Origin: Methyloligella sp. GL2
GTDB lineage: Bacteria > Pseudomonadota > Alphaproteobacteria > Rhizobiales > Methyloligellaceae
Assembly: GCF_013341275.1 (NCBI RefSeq)
Contig: NZ_CP054476.1
Span: 2,592,988 to 2,656,987, forward strand
Reading direction: 5' to 3'
DNA length: 64,000 nucleotides
Shown: positions 19,507 through 27,678 of the stretch, in pieces
How positions within the stretch are numbered: position 1 is the first letter of the stretch
Layout of the letters: every line of letters starts with the position of its first letter
Program-made: the position numbers and the translations under genes
Notes under the pieces: model-generated
Database searches by the model: none
Told to the model about the DNA's origin: nothing
Seen by the model: only the letters and a program-made list of their open reading frames with translations

Positions 19507-19674
19507 AACCCTACAACTATTCCCTGCGGTCGAAGCGCGGGACAATGAGACATCCTGCCCCGCCGGGCAAGATGGAAGCCTGGCAATCTTTGCGGGAGGA
19601 ATTCCGCCCAGCTTGACGGCGCCCCTCCCCATGGCGTCCATTCCGGCTACCTACCGAACTCCGAAAGACCGCAC

Positions 19675-20286
19675 GTGCCTCTGATCGATCTGATCCGCCA
19701 TGGCGAGACCGAGACGCCCGGCCTGCTGCTAGGGCGGACCGATTCCGCCCTCTCGCCGCTCGGCTGGCAGCAATTTGCGCGGCAGACGGAGGGCGGAAAT
19801 TGGCCGCTGGTAGTGAGCTCGCCGCTCGCCCGTGCACGCGCAGCGGCGGAGACGCTCGCCGGCACGCAAGGCCTGTCGCTGCGGGTCGACGAGGATTGGG
19901 CGGAGCTCGATTTCGGCGCTTTCGACGGGCGGCATCCGGGAGAGCTGCGCAAAGACGTCGAGACGGCGGCGGCGCTGGATGCGCTCTACAGACGCGAGGA
20001 TGCCGTCCCGCCCGGCGGCGAAAGCTGGGCCTCTCTTCGGGCGCGGGTGGAGCGGGCGCTCTCCCGCATCGCCGATGAGGCGGATGACACAGACGCGGAT
20101 AGGGCGGCGGCGCTGGTGGTCACCCATGGCGGGCCGATCCGCGCGGCGGTGGCCGTCACCTGCAATATTCCGTTTGCGCATCTCTGGACGCTGCGGATCG
20201 GCTATGGCACACGGCTGAAGCTGCGCTTCGGGCAAGACGAAAGCGGCGCGTTCTGGGGCGAAATCATCGAGATCGGACAACCATGA
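19675..20286 (+). CDS. cobC: Histidine phosphatase, probable alpha-ribazole phosphatase
   Basis: The 203-residue phosphoglycerate-mutase-fold enzyme has the catalytic LIRHGETETPG at residues 6-16, followed by LLGRTDSALSPLGWQQ, the SSPLARARAAAETLA block, and VVTHGGPIRAAV with the second His. The ATGA overlap with cobS indicates the cobalamin function, dephosphorylating alpha-ribazole 5'-phosphate or the cobalamin phosphate in nucleotide-loop assembly. The start is a GTG at 19675 with only a weak ribosome site. The name follows Salmonella; a different cobC (decarboxylase) lies at 62.2 kb. Confidence 0.82.
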   Translation: MPLIDLIRHGETETPGLLLGRTDSALSPLGWQQFARQTEGGNWPLVVSSPLARARAAAETLAGTQGLSLRVDEDWAELDFGAFDGRHPGELRKDVETAAALDALYRREDAVPPGGESWASLRARVERALSRIADEADDTDADRAAALVVTHGGPIRAAVAVTCNIPFAHLWTLRIGYGTRLKLRFGQDESGAFWGEIIEIGQP

Positions 20287-21029
20287 CTTTGAGCGGCCTG
20301 ATCCATGCCTTTCAGTTTCTGACCAGGCTGCCGACGCCCCGTCTCAAGACGTTCAACCCGGCGGATCTTTCGCGCGCGGCCGGCTGGTTCCCGCTGGCGG
20401 GGCTGGTGATCGGGCTTTGCCTGGCGGCCGCCTTCCTGCTCGGCGGACAAATCTCGCCGCTACTCGCCGCCTTGTTCGCGCTTCTGGTCTGGGTTTGGAT
20501 CACCGGCGCGCTGCATCTCGACGGGCTGGGCGATGTGGCCGATGCCATGGGGGCGGCGCACCGCTCGCCGCAGCGATTCCTGGAGGTGATGCGCGATCCC
20601 CATATCGGCACGTTCGGCGTGGTCGCGATCTTGCTGCAGCTTTTCGCCAAGCTGCTCTTGCTGATGCAGCTTGCCGCCGCCTCTTCCCTCGCCGCGGCAA
20701 TGCCGGTGCTGGTGCTGATTCCCGCCTGGGCGCGCTGGGGGCCGCAAGTCTGGAGCCTGATGGTGCCGCCCTATGCCAAAGGCACCGGCGACCGCTTCTC
20801 TTGGCAGATCAGCAAGCCGGCGATGATCGGCGGTGCGGTGGTGCTCGCCGCGCTCAGCTTCTGGTTCGATCCGATACTGCTCGCCGCCCTCGCCGTGGTT
20901 CCGGCGATCGCGCTCTATTGGCGGCAGCGGCTCGGCGGCATCACCGGCGACTGCCTCGGCGCCAGTATTGAGGTCACCGAGACGGTGCTGCTGCTTCTGG
21001 CGGTCATTGTGCTGTCGATCGGGGGCTAG
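20283..21029 (+). CDS. cobS: CobS, adenosylcobinamide-GDP ribazoletransferase
   Basis: This 248-residue polytopic membrane enzyme joins alpha-ribazole (phosphate) to adenosylcobinamide-GDP, the last step of cobalamin synthesis. The metal-binding motif GALHLDGLGDVADAMG (about 77-92) and RDPHIGTFGV are clear, and several hydrophobic helices follow. It overlaps the phosphatase by 4 bases at its start. It runs 26 bases into the convergent AraC gene at its end. Confidence 0.94.
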   Translation: MTLSGLIHAFQFLTRLPTPRLKTFNPADLSRAAGWFPLAGLVIGLCLAAAFLLGGQISPLLAALFALLVWVWITGALHLDGLGDVADAMGAAHRSPQRFLEVMRDPHIGTFGVVAILLQLFAKLLLLMQLAAASSLAAAMPVLVLIPAWARWGPQVWSLMVPPYAKGTGDRFSWQISKPAMIGGAVVLAALSFWFDPILLAALAVVPAIALYWRQRLGGITGDCLGASIEVTETVLLLLAVIVLSIGG

Positions 21030-22002
21030 CGGCGGCCGTCCCGGACTCCCCTTTGCGGAACGCCGAGGGGCTGACGCCCAGCGCCTCGCGGAAGGCGCTG
21101 GAGAAATGCGCCGAGGTGGCAAAGCCGGTGGCGAGCGCGATCTCGGTCAGGGACAGGGTCGATTGCCGCAGCAGGCTGCGGGCCATATCGATGCGAAGCC
21201 GGCGATAAAATTCCATGGTGCTGCGGCCAAGCCGTTCGCGGAACAGCCGGTTGAGCTGGCGCGGGCCGGTGCCGGAAAGCTCGGCGAGCTGCGCCAGGCG
21301 CAACGGATCGGCGATGTGGTTCTCCATCGCCTCGATGGCGCGGATCACCGCCGCTTCGGTGGTGCCGTGGCGCTCCACGAGACCAGCACGCTGGGGACCG
21401 CCGGAGGGGCGCACCTCGGTCTGCATGAACCAGTCGCCGACCTGGCGGGCGAAGCCCGGGCCGTGACGCTCGGCGAGAAAGGCGTAGATCAGATCCAGCG
21501 GCGCGGTGCCCCCGGCGGAGGTGATTCGGTCGCGATCGATGACGAAGAGCGTCCGCTCGATCAGGAGGTCGGGATAGATCTCGGCGAGCGCGCCGGCATG
21601 CTCCCAATGCACCGTCATGCGCCGCCCTTCCATCACCCCGGCGGCAGCAAGGATGACGGGTCCGCCGGAAACGCCGCCGAGGCGCACGCCGTGGCGGGCC
21701 AGCGCCCGCAGCCAGCTGAAGGTGGCCTCGTCGTGGAAGCTCACCGGATCGCCGCCGGCCATCACCAGCACCAGATCGAAGTCGAAATCGCGGCCGAGCT
21801 TCACATCGGCCTCGATCCGCGCACCGCTGGAGCTGGTGGCGTGATCGCCGGAGACGGCGGCGTGATGCATCTCATAGACGGTGCGCCCGGCGAGGATATT
21901 CGCCGCGCGCAACGGCTCCTCCGTTGCCGCATAGGACATCAGGGCGAAGCCGTCGATGAGCAGGAAGCAGATGCGGTAGGTGCCGGGCTGACGGGCGTTC
22001 AT
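21004..22002 (-). CDS. GATase1-like/AraC transcriptional regulator (GlxA family), probable sarcosine/betaine regulator
   Basis: The product has 332 residues. A DJ-1/PfpI-like class I amidotransferase-type domain (about 8-195) carries GVSGGPVILAAAG in the nucleophile-elbow region, with no Cys there. An AraC DNA-binding domain with two helix-turn-helix units follows (about 225-325; RLAQLAELSGTGPRQLNRLFRERLG and SLTEIALATGFATSAHFSSAFREALG). This is the architecture of GbdR, SouR and CdhR, which control betaine, sarcosine and carnitine catabolism in Pseudomonas. It is divergent from soxBDAG across about 107 bases, so it probably controls them. Confidence 0.85.
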   Translation of the reverse strand: MNARQPGTYRICFLLIDGFALMSYAATEEPLRAANILAGRTVYEMHHAAVSGDHATSSSGARIEADVKLGRDFDFDLVLVMAGGDPVSFHDEATFSWLRALARHGVRLGGVSGGPVILAAAGVMEGRRMTVHWEHAGALAEIYPDLLIERTLFVIDRDRITSAGGTAPLDLIYAFLAERHGPGFARQVGDWFMQTEVRPSGGPQRAGLVERHGTTEAAVIRAIEAMENHIADPLRLAQLAELSGTGPRQLNRLFRERLGRSTMEFYRRLRIDMARSLLRQSTLSLTEIALATGFATSAHFSSAFREALGVSPSAFRKGESGTAAASPRSTAQ

Positions 22003-22080
22003 AGGCTTGTCATGACTATTTCTCGATAATTTCCGACCACAATAGAGAAGTCAGACACCCAAAGCCAGGTCAACGTTTTG

Positions 22081-22093
22081 GTCTGAACCAGAC
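22081..22093. promoter_or_regulatory. Inverted repeat in the AraC/soxB divergent promoter
   Basis: GTCTG-AAC-CAGAC is a perfect 5-base-pair inverted repeat 17 bases before the soxB ATG, and a further CAGAC lies at 22052-22056. It could be a regulator site or a small leader hairpin. It overlaps the ribosome-site region of soxB. Confidence 0.3.
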
Positions 22094-22109
22094 GGAGCGA
22101 TTGCCGCCG

Positions 22110-23360
22110 ATGCGCTATTCACTGCTGAAGATCCTCGCCGAGGGGCTTAAGGGGAATACCGGCTGGACGCCGGTGTGGCGCAATCCTGAGCCGCGCGAGG
22201 CGTATGACGTGGTCATCGTCGGTGCGGGCGGCCACGGGCTCGCCACCGCCTATTACCTGGCCAAGGAGTTCGGCATCACCAATGTGGCGGTGCTGGAGAA
22301 AGGCTGGCTCGGCTCCGGCAATATCGGCCGCAACACCACCATCATCCGCTCCAACTACCTGCTACCCGGCAACGAGCCGTTCTACGAATTCTCGATGAAG
22401 CTGTGGGAAGGGCTGGAGCAGGATTTCAACTACAACGCCATGGTCTCGCAGCGCGGGATCATCAATCTCTACCATAACGACGGGCAGCAAGCGGCTTACC
22501 TGCGCCGCGCCAATGCCATGCGGATGGCCGGCGCCGATGCGGTGATGCTGAGCCAGGACGAGGTGCGCCGGCTCTGCCCGTTCCTCGATTTCGACAATGC
22601 GCGCTTTCCCATCAAGGGCGGCTTGATGCAGCCGCGCGGCGGCACGGTGCGCCACGACGCCGTCGCCTGGGGCTATGCCCGCGGGGCGGACGAGCGCGGC
22701 GTCGACATCATCCAGAATTGCGAGGTCACCGGCTTCCAGATCGAGGACGGGGTCTGCCGCGGGGTGGAGACCAGCCGCGGCAAGATCTCCGCGAAGAAGG
22801 TCGCCGTCTGCGTCGCCGGCTCCTCCAGCCGGGTGATGAGCCTCGCCGGGATGCGGCTTCCCATCGAGAGCCACGTGCTGCAGGCCTTCGTCTCCGAAGG
22901 GTTGAAGCCGACCATTCCGGGCGTTGTCACCTTTGGCGCGGGGCATTTCTATGTCAGCCAGTCGGACAAGGGCGGGCTGGTCTTCGGCGGCGATCTCGAC
23001 GGCTACAACTCCTACGCCCAGCGCGGCGGCTTGCCGGTGGTGGAGGATGTCTGCGAGGGCGGCATGGCGGTCATGCCGATGATCGGCCGGGCGCGGCTGC
23101 TTCGCGGCTGGGGCGGCATCATGGATATGTCGATGGACGGCTCGCCCTTCATCGACCGCACCTCGATCGACGGGCTCTATTTCAACGGCGGCTGGTGCTA
23201 TGGCGGCTTCAAGGCGACGCCCGCCTCCGGCTTCACCTACGCCCATCTGATCGCGCGCGACGAGCCGCACCCGGTCGCGGCCGCCTACCGGCTCGACCGC
23301 TTCCAGCGCGGCGCGATGATCGACGAGAAGGGCATGGGCGCCCAGCCCAATCTGCATTAG
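22110..23360 (+). CDS. soxB: SoxB, sarcosine oxidase beta subunit
   Basis: The 416-residue flavoprotein has the FAD-binding GAGGHGLATAYYLAKEFG (about 32-49) and the long NIGRNTTIIRSNYLLPGN segment typical of heterotetrameric sarcosine oxidase beta. The FMN-linking region and the substrate site are in this subunit. The enzyme oxidatively demethylates sarcosine to glycine, with the methyl group passed to tetrahydrofolate. ATG 22110 (MRYSLLK) is preferred over TTG 22101 because GGAG at 22094-22097 is 12 bases from the ATG but only 3 from the TTG. It is the first gene of soxBDAG. Confidence 0.95.
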   Translation: MRYSLLKILAEGLKGNTGWTPVWRNPEPREAYDVVIVGAGGHGLATAYYLAKEFGITNVAVLEKGWLGSGNIGRNTTIIRSNYLLPGNEPFYEFSMKLWEGLEQDFNYNAMVSQRGIINLYHNDGQQAAYLRRANAMRMAGADAVMLSQDEVRRLCPFLDFDNARFPIKGGLMQPRGGTVRHDAVAWGYARGADERGVDIIQNCEVTGFQIEDGVCRGVETSRGKISAKKVAVCVAGSSSRVMSLAGMRLPIESHVLQAFVSEGLKPTIPGVVTFGAGHFYVSQSDKGGLVFGGDLDGYNSYAQRGGLPVVEDVCEGGMAVMPMIGRARLLRGWGGIMDMSMDGSPFIDRTSIDGLYFNGGWCYGGFKATPASGFTYAHLIARDEPHPVAAAYRLDRFQRGAMIDEKGMGAQPNLH

Positions 23361-23387
23361 CGGGACGGATAGGAAGCGAGCCAAAGC

Positions 23388-23675
23388 ATGATCATCAATC
23401 ATCCCCTTCTTGGACCGCGCGACTCCGCCGAGTTCACCTATCTCGGCGACGCATCCTTGATCGAGCGTCCCGACTGGCAGGCGGAGGACGCGGCCGATCA
23501 GTTCCACGACTATCTTTATTTGCGGGACAATCCGGCGGGCGAGCACCGCGAGCTTTGGTTCCACGAGCAAGGCGACCGCTCCTGGCTGGTGGTCACCCGC
23601 AACACCCTCACCCATGAAATCACCAAGGTCGAGCTGGCCCGGGATGTCGCCCGCTCGCTCGGACGCAGCCGATGA
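23388..23675 (+). CDS. soxD: SoxD, sarcosine oxidase delta subunit
   Basis: The 95-residue subunit starts MIINHPLLGPRDSAEFTYLGDASL and contains DYLYLRDNPAGEHRELWFHEQGDRSW, both characteristic of SoxD. In most homologues the delta subunit binds Zn through three Cys and one His near the N-terminus (CPxCG). Here the N-terminal segment reads NHPLLGPRDS and no Cys is present, so the zinc site appears to be missing. It overlaps soxA by 4 bases. Confidence 0.92.
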   Translation: MIINHPLLGPRDSAEFTYLGDASLIERPDWQAEDAADQFHDYLYLRDNPAGEHRELWFHEQGDRSWLVVTRNTLTHEITKVELARDVARSLGRSR

Positions 23676-26623
23676 GCACGCAAGACAATCGCCTTTCCGG
23701 CGGCCTGATCGACCGGGAGCGGCCGCTTCGCTTCCGCTTCAACGGCGAGGAGCTGCAAGGTTTCCAGGGCGACACCGTCGCCTCGGCCCTGGTGGCGAAC
23801 GGGGTGAAGCTGGTCGGGCGCTCGTTCAAATATCATCGCCCGCGGGGCATCCTCACCGCAGGCTCCGAAGAGCCGAACGCCCTCCTCACCATCGGAGAAG
23901 GCGCCTATGCGGAGCCCAATACCCGCGCCACGGTGGCGGAGCTCTATGACGGGCTGAGCGCCAAGAGTCAGAACCATCGCGGGCCGCTCGGTTTCGACGT
24001 TATGGCGGTGAACGATTTTCTGTCGCCGTTTCTTTCGGCCGGCTTCTACTACAAGACCTTCATGTGGCCGCGCGCCTTCTGGGAGAAGCTCTACGAGCCG
24101 ATCATCCGGAAATCGGCGGGGCTCGGCGCGCTCTCCGGCGAGCCGGATCCCTCCAGCTACGACAAGGGCTTTCTGCATTGCGATCTGCTGGTGATCGGCG
24201 CCGGCCCGGCGGGGCTTGCCGCGGCGCGTAGCGCGGCCCGCGCGGGCGCGAAGGTGATCCTGGCGGATGAAGATTTCCGCTTCGGCGGACGGCTGAACGC
24301 CGAGACCTACGAGATCGACGGAAGGCCCGGCGCGGTCTGGGCCGAGGATACTGCGAAGGCGCTCGCCGAGATGGAGAATGTCCGGCTGATGCCCCGCACC
24401 ACCGTCTACGGCGCTTACGATCACGGCGTCTATGGCGCGCTGGAGCGGACCGGCGACCACCTGCCCGACACGGACGGCAAGCCGCGCCAGGTGTTGTGGC
24501 GTATCTATACGAAACGCGCCCTGCTCTGTGCCGGCGCCACCGAGCGGCCCATCGCCTTCGGCGATAACGACCGGCCGGGCGTGATGCTGGCGAGCGCGGT
24601 GCGGAGCTACGCCAACCGCTTCGCCGCAACGCCGGGTAAGCGCATTGCCGTGTTCACCAATAACGACGATGGCTGGCGCACGGCGTCGGACTTGGCCGCG
24701 CGCGGCGTCGAGGTGGCGGCGGTGATCGATCCCCGCGACGGCAGTCCCCGTGCCGAGATCCCCGGTGCGTCTGTCTTCATGGGCGATGCGGTGGCCGGCA
24801 CCAAGGGACGGAAAGCGATCCGCGAGATCACGCTTGCCAGCGGTCGGAGCCTCGCCGTCGATTGCCTGGCCGTCTCGGGCGGCTGGAATCCCAATCTTCA
24901 GCTCACCTGCCATCAGCGGGGTAAGCCCGCGTGGAACGCAGAGATCGCCGCCTTCGTGCCGGCCGATCCCTTGCCCGTGGGTATGAGCGTTGCCGGCGCT
25001 GCACGCGGCGCGCTTTCGCTGCAGGCGGCGCTCACGGAAGGCCAGGCGAAAGCCGAAGCGGCGCTGAGCGATCTCGGCTTCAAGGTGAGCGGCGAGCCGG
25101 TTCCGGCGAGCAGCGACGAGAGCTTTGCGGTCACGCCGCTCTGGCATGTGAAGGAAAGCAAGAGGCGCGCCTGGGTCGATCTGCAGAACGACGTCACGGT
25201 CAAAGATGTGAAGCTGGCGCATCAAGAAGGCTTCCTCTCGGTGGAGCATCTGAAGCGCTATACGACGCTCGGCATGGCCACCGATCAGGGCAAGACAGCG
25301 AATGTGCTCGGCCTTGCCATCATGGCCGAGCAGCGCGGCATCTCCATCCCGGAAGCCGGCACCACGATCTTCCGCCCGCCTTATACGCCGGTGCCGATCG
25401 GCGCCCTGGCCGGCCGGGCGCGGGGCAAGGATTTCCGCCCCTATCGCCTCACCCCGAGCCATGACTGGGCGGAGGAGCAAGGCGCGGTGTTCGTCGAAGC
25501 CGGGGCCTGGATGCGGGCGCAGTATTTCCCCCGTGAGGGAGAGACGCATTGGCGCCAGAGCGTCGACCGCGAGGTCTCCACGACGCGCAATTCCGTCGGG
25601 GTCTGCGACGTCACCACGCTCGGCAAGGTGGATATTCAGGGCCGCGATGCGGCGGAGTTTCTGAACCGCGTCTATATCAACGGCTTCGCCAAGCTGGCGG
25701 TGGGCAAGACTCGCTACGGCATGATGCTGCGCGAGGACGGCATCGCCATGGATGACGGCACCACGGCGCGGCTCGGCGAGACCCATTACGTGATGACCAC
25801 GACGACGGCCAATGCCGGCCCCGTGTTCCGGCATCTGGAATTCTGCCGGCAATGCCTGTGGCCCGATCTCGACGTGCATCTGATCTCCACCACCGATGGC
25901 TGGGCGCAGTTTGCAGTGGCCGGGCCGAATGCCCGCAAGCTGCTGCAGAAGGTGGTGGATGCGGAGTTCGATATCTCCAACGAGGGCTTCCCCTTCATGG
26001 CCTGCGGCGAGATTACGGTTTGCGGCGGCACGCCGGCGCGGCTGTTCCGCATCTCGTTCTCCGGCGAGCTGGCTTACGAGATCGCGGTGCCGGCGCGCTA
26101 TGGCGATGCGCTGATCCGCGTGCTGATGCAGGCGGGCGAGGAATTCGGCGTCACGCCTTACGGCACCGAGGCGCTGGGCGTGATGCGCATCGAGAAGGGC
26201 CATGCCGCGGGCGCGGAGCTTTGCGGCACCACGACGGCGCAGGATCTCGGCATGGGCCGCATGGTCTCCAAGAAGAAGGACTGCATCGGCAATACGCTCT
26301 CGGAGCGGCCGGAGCTAAACCGCGAGGACGGCTTGCGCCTGGTGGGCTTCCGCCCGGTAGACAAAAGCCACGCGCTGAAGGCGGGCTGGCATTTCGTCTC
26401 CAAGGGTTCGCCCACGGATATGGCCCATGACGAAGGCTGGATGACCTCCGTCGCCTTCTCGCCCTCGCTCGGTCATTCCATCGGGCTTGGCTTCATCAAA
26501 AGCGGCGATACCCGCATGGGCGAGATCGTCCGTGCGGTGAGCCCGGCGACCGACAGCGATATCGAGGTCGAGATCGTACCGTCCCATTTCGTCGATCCGG
26601 AAGGAGAGCGTCTTCGTGGCTGA
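23672..26623 (+). CDS. soxA: SoxA, sarcosine oxidase alpha subunit
   Basis: The product has 983 residues. An N-terminal ferredoxin-like small domain (RPLRFRFNGEELQGFQGDTVASAL) is followed by an NAD-binding Rossmann region (VIGAGPAGLAAARSAARAG, about 172-190). A C-terminal GcvT-type aminomethyltransferase domain (about 590-983) binds tetrahydrofolate and takes up the methyl-derived formaldehyde. The length fits the family. It overlaps soxD and soxG by 4 and 8 bases. Confidence 0.95.
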   Translation: MSTQDNRLSGGLIDRERPLRFRFNGEELQGFQGDTVASALVANGVKLVGRSFKYHRPRGILTAGSEEPNALLTIGEGAYAEPNTRATVAELYDGLSAKSQNHRGPLGFDVMAVNDFLSPFLSAGFYYKTFMWPRAFWEKLYEPIIRKSAGLGALSGEPDPSSYDKGFLHCDLLVIGAGPAGLAAARSAARAGAKVILADEDFRFGGRLNAETYEIDGRPGAVWAEDTAKALAEMENVRLMPRTTVYGAYDHGVYGALERTGDHLPDTDGKPRQVLWRIYTKRALLCAGATERPIAFGDNDRPGVMLASAVRSYANRFAATPGKRIAVFTNNDDGWRTASDLAARGVEVAAVIDPRDGSPRAEIPGASVFMGDAVAGTKGRKAIREITLASGRSLAVDCLAVSGGWNPNLQLTCHQRGKPAWNAEIAAFVPADPLPVGMSVAGAARGALSLQAALTEGQAKAEAALSDLGFKVSGEPVPASSDESFAVTPLWHVKESKRRAWVDLQNDVTVKDVKLAHQEGFLSVEHLKRYTTLGMATDQGKTANVLGLAIMAEQRGISIPEAGTTIFRPPYTPVPIGALAGRARGKDFRPYRLTPSHDWAEEQGAVFVEAGAWMRAQYFPREGETHWRQSVDREVSTTRNSVGVCDVTTLGKVDIQGRDAAEFLNRVYINGFAKLAVGKTRYGMMLREDGIAMDDGTTARLGETHYVMTTTTANAGPVFRHLEFCRQCLWPDLDVHLISTTDGWAQFAVAGPNARKLLQKVVDAEFDISNEGFPFMACGEITVCGGTPARLFRISFSGELAYEIAVPARYGDALIRVLMQAGEEFGVTPYGTEALGVMRIEKGHAAGAELCGTTTAQDLGMGRMVSKKKDCIGNTLSERPELNREDGLRLVGFRPVDKSHALKAGWHFVSKGSPTDMAHDEGWMTSVAFSPSLGHSIGLGFIKSGDTRMGEIVRAVSPATDSDIEVEIVPSHFVDPEGERLRG

Positions 26624-27185
26624 GTTCTCGCTTTACGCAACCCCTGCCCTCGGCGGCTATAGCACGACGCATGACGGCATCGCGCTGGAGGAGCTGGATG
26701 GGCTCGGCCTGATCTCCATCGCCACGCCGCTCGATAGCGACGCCGCACTGGCCGCCGCCCTCAAGAAGGGCTTCGGGGCCGAGATTCCGGCGGTCGGCAA
26801 GGTCGCCAGCTCCAGCGACAGCAAGATCCGCTTCCTCGGCATGGCGCCGGGGCAGCTCTTCGCCGCCTTCGAGCATGACGGGCCGAATGCGGAAGGCGCG
26901 ATTGCCGATAAGCTGGCCGGCGCCGGCTACACCACCGATCAGAGCGATGTCTGGGTGGGCTTGCGGATCGCAGGGCCTGAGGTCCGCACCGTGCTGGAGC
27001 GCATCTGTCCGCTGGATCTGGCGCCCAATGCCTTCGCGCAAGACAAGGTGGCGCGGACGGCGATGGAGCATATGGCGGCGATCGTCTTCCGCGAGGGCGA
27101 GGACGGTTTCGTCCTGCTGACCGCCCGCTCCTCGGCCAAATCTTTCTTGCATGCGTTGGAGGTCTCGATCGCCAACGCCCTCTAG
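26616..27185 (+). CDS. soxG: SoxG, sarcosine oxidase gamma subunit
   Basis: The product has 189 residues, starting with GTG at 26616 inside the end of soxA. The sequence is weakly conserved, as usual for SoxG, but VWVGLRIAGPEVRTVLERICPLDLAPNAF and the C-terminal RSSAKSFLHALEVS match the family. The gamma subunit is structural in the tetramer. A clear terminator follows 30 bases downstream, ending the operon. Confidence 0.9.
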   Translation: MAEFSLYATPALGGYSTTHDGIALEELDGLGLISIATPLDSDAALAAALKKGFGAEIPAVGKVASSSDSKIRFLGMAPGQLFAAFEHDGPNAEGAIADKLAGAGYTTDQSDVWVGLRIAGPEVRTVLERICPLDLAPNAFAQDKVARTAMEHMAAIVFREGEDGFVLLTARSSAKSFLHALEVSIANAL

Positions 27186-27215
27186 TCACGCCTGTCGGCG
27201 TGCTCCCCTCCTCTC

Positions 27216-27253
27216 CGCTGGGTCCCCGTTTGCCGGGATCCAGCGTTTTTTTT
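27216..27253 (+). terminator. Rho-independent terminator of soxBDAG
   Basis: An 11-base-pair stem (one G-U pair) pairs 27216-27226 with 27235-27245, followed by eight Ts (27246-27253). Confidence 0.92.
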
Positions 27254-27276
27254 CGTAAGCGCCGGTGGGCCGAGCG

Positions 27277-27585
27277 TCAGGCGTCGGAACCGCTATCCCA
27301 ATGGACTTGATCCCAGCGCACCTGCAGCTTCTCGCGCCAGGCGAAGCGCTCCAGATGGCCGCCGACCACGCCTTGCATCTTGCTCATCGAGAGATCGTCC
27401 GGGGAATCGCAGCTGATCGCCAGCTCGTTGTCCCGCGCCTCCAGCTCGCATAGGCCGAAGGGGAACTCGACCCGCCCCTGCTTGGTGTCGAAGGTGGCGG
27501 GCGCCTTATGGGCGAAATGCTTGCAGAGCTGCTGCAGATATTTGCTGGCGGCTGGCGTTGCGACGGTGGTGCGGGCTTTGATCAT
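27277..27585 (-). CDS. DUF2218 protein (siderophore-locus associated)
   Basis: The 102-residue cytoplasmic protein has KYLQQLCKHFAHKAPATFD, then GRVEFPFGLCELEA and VGGHLERFAWREKL, which is the DUF2218 pattern (His-rich start, then a C-terminal HLxRFA.RE). DUF2218 genes frequently sit with siderophore uptake or ferric reductase genes, and the same is true here (esterase and receptor next to it). The biochemical function is unknown. The region upstream carries the GGCTGGC repeats described separately. Confidence 0.82.
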   Translation of the reverse strand: MIKARTTVATPAASKYLQQLCKHFAHKAPATFDTKQGRVEFPFGLCELEARDNELAISCDSPDDLSMSKMQGVVGGHLERFAWREKLQVRWDQVHWDSGSDA

Positions 27586-27596
27586 GACACTCCCAA

Positions 27597-27662
27597 GGCT
27601 GGCAATAAGGCTGGCAGTCTGGCTGGCTAAGAATATTGGCTGGCTAGGGTCGTTCGGCTGGC
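27597..27662. repeat. Five direct copies of GGCTGGC upstream of the DUF2218 gene
   Basis: GGCTGGC begins at 27597, 27609, 27621, 27638 and 27656, with start-to-start spacing of 12, 12, 17 and 18. A sixth partial copy (GGCTCGC) is at 27673. The array fills the 93 bases between the DUF2218 start and the esterase stop, which is where the DUF2218 promoter should lie. It could be a regulator-binding array or replication slippage. Confidence 0.7.
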
Positions 27663-27678
27663 TGGTCCTATTGGCTCG

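Noticed and set aside
19507-19674. Possible cobalamin riboswitch before the cobC phosphatase or the TonB receptor
   Set aside because: CTGCCCCGC and AAGCCTGGC are suggestive, but the other conserved blocks of the riboswitch are missing in both directions.
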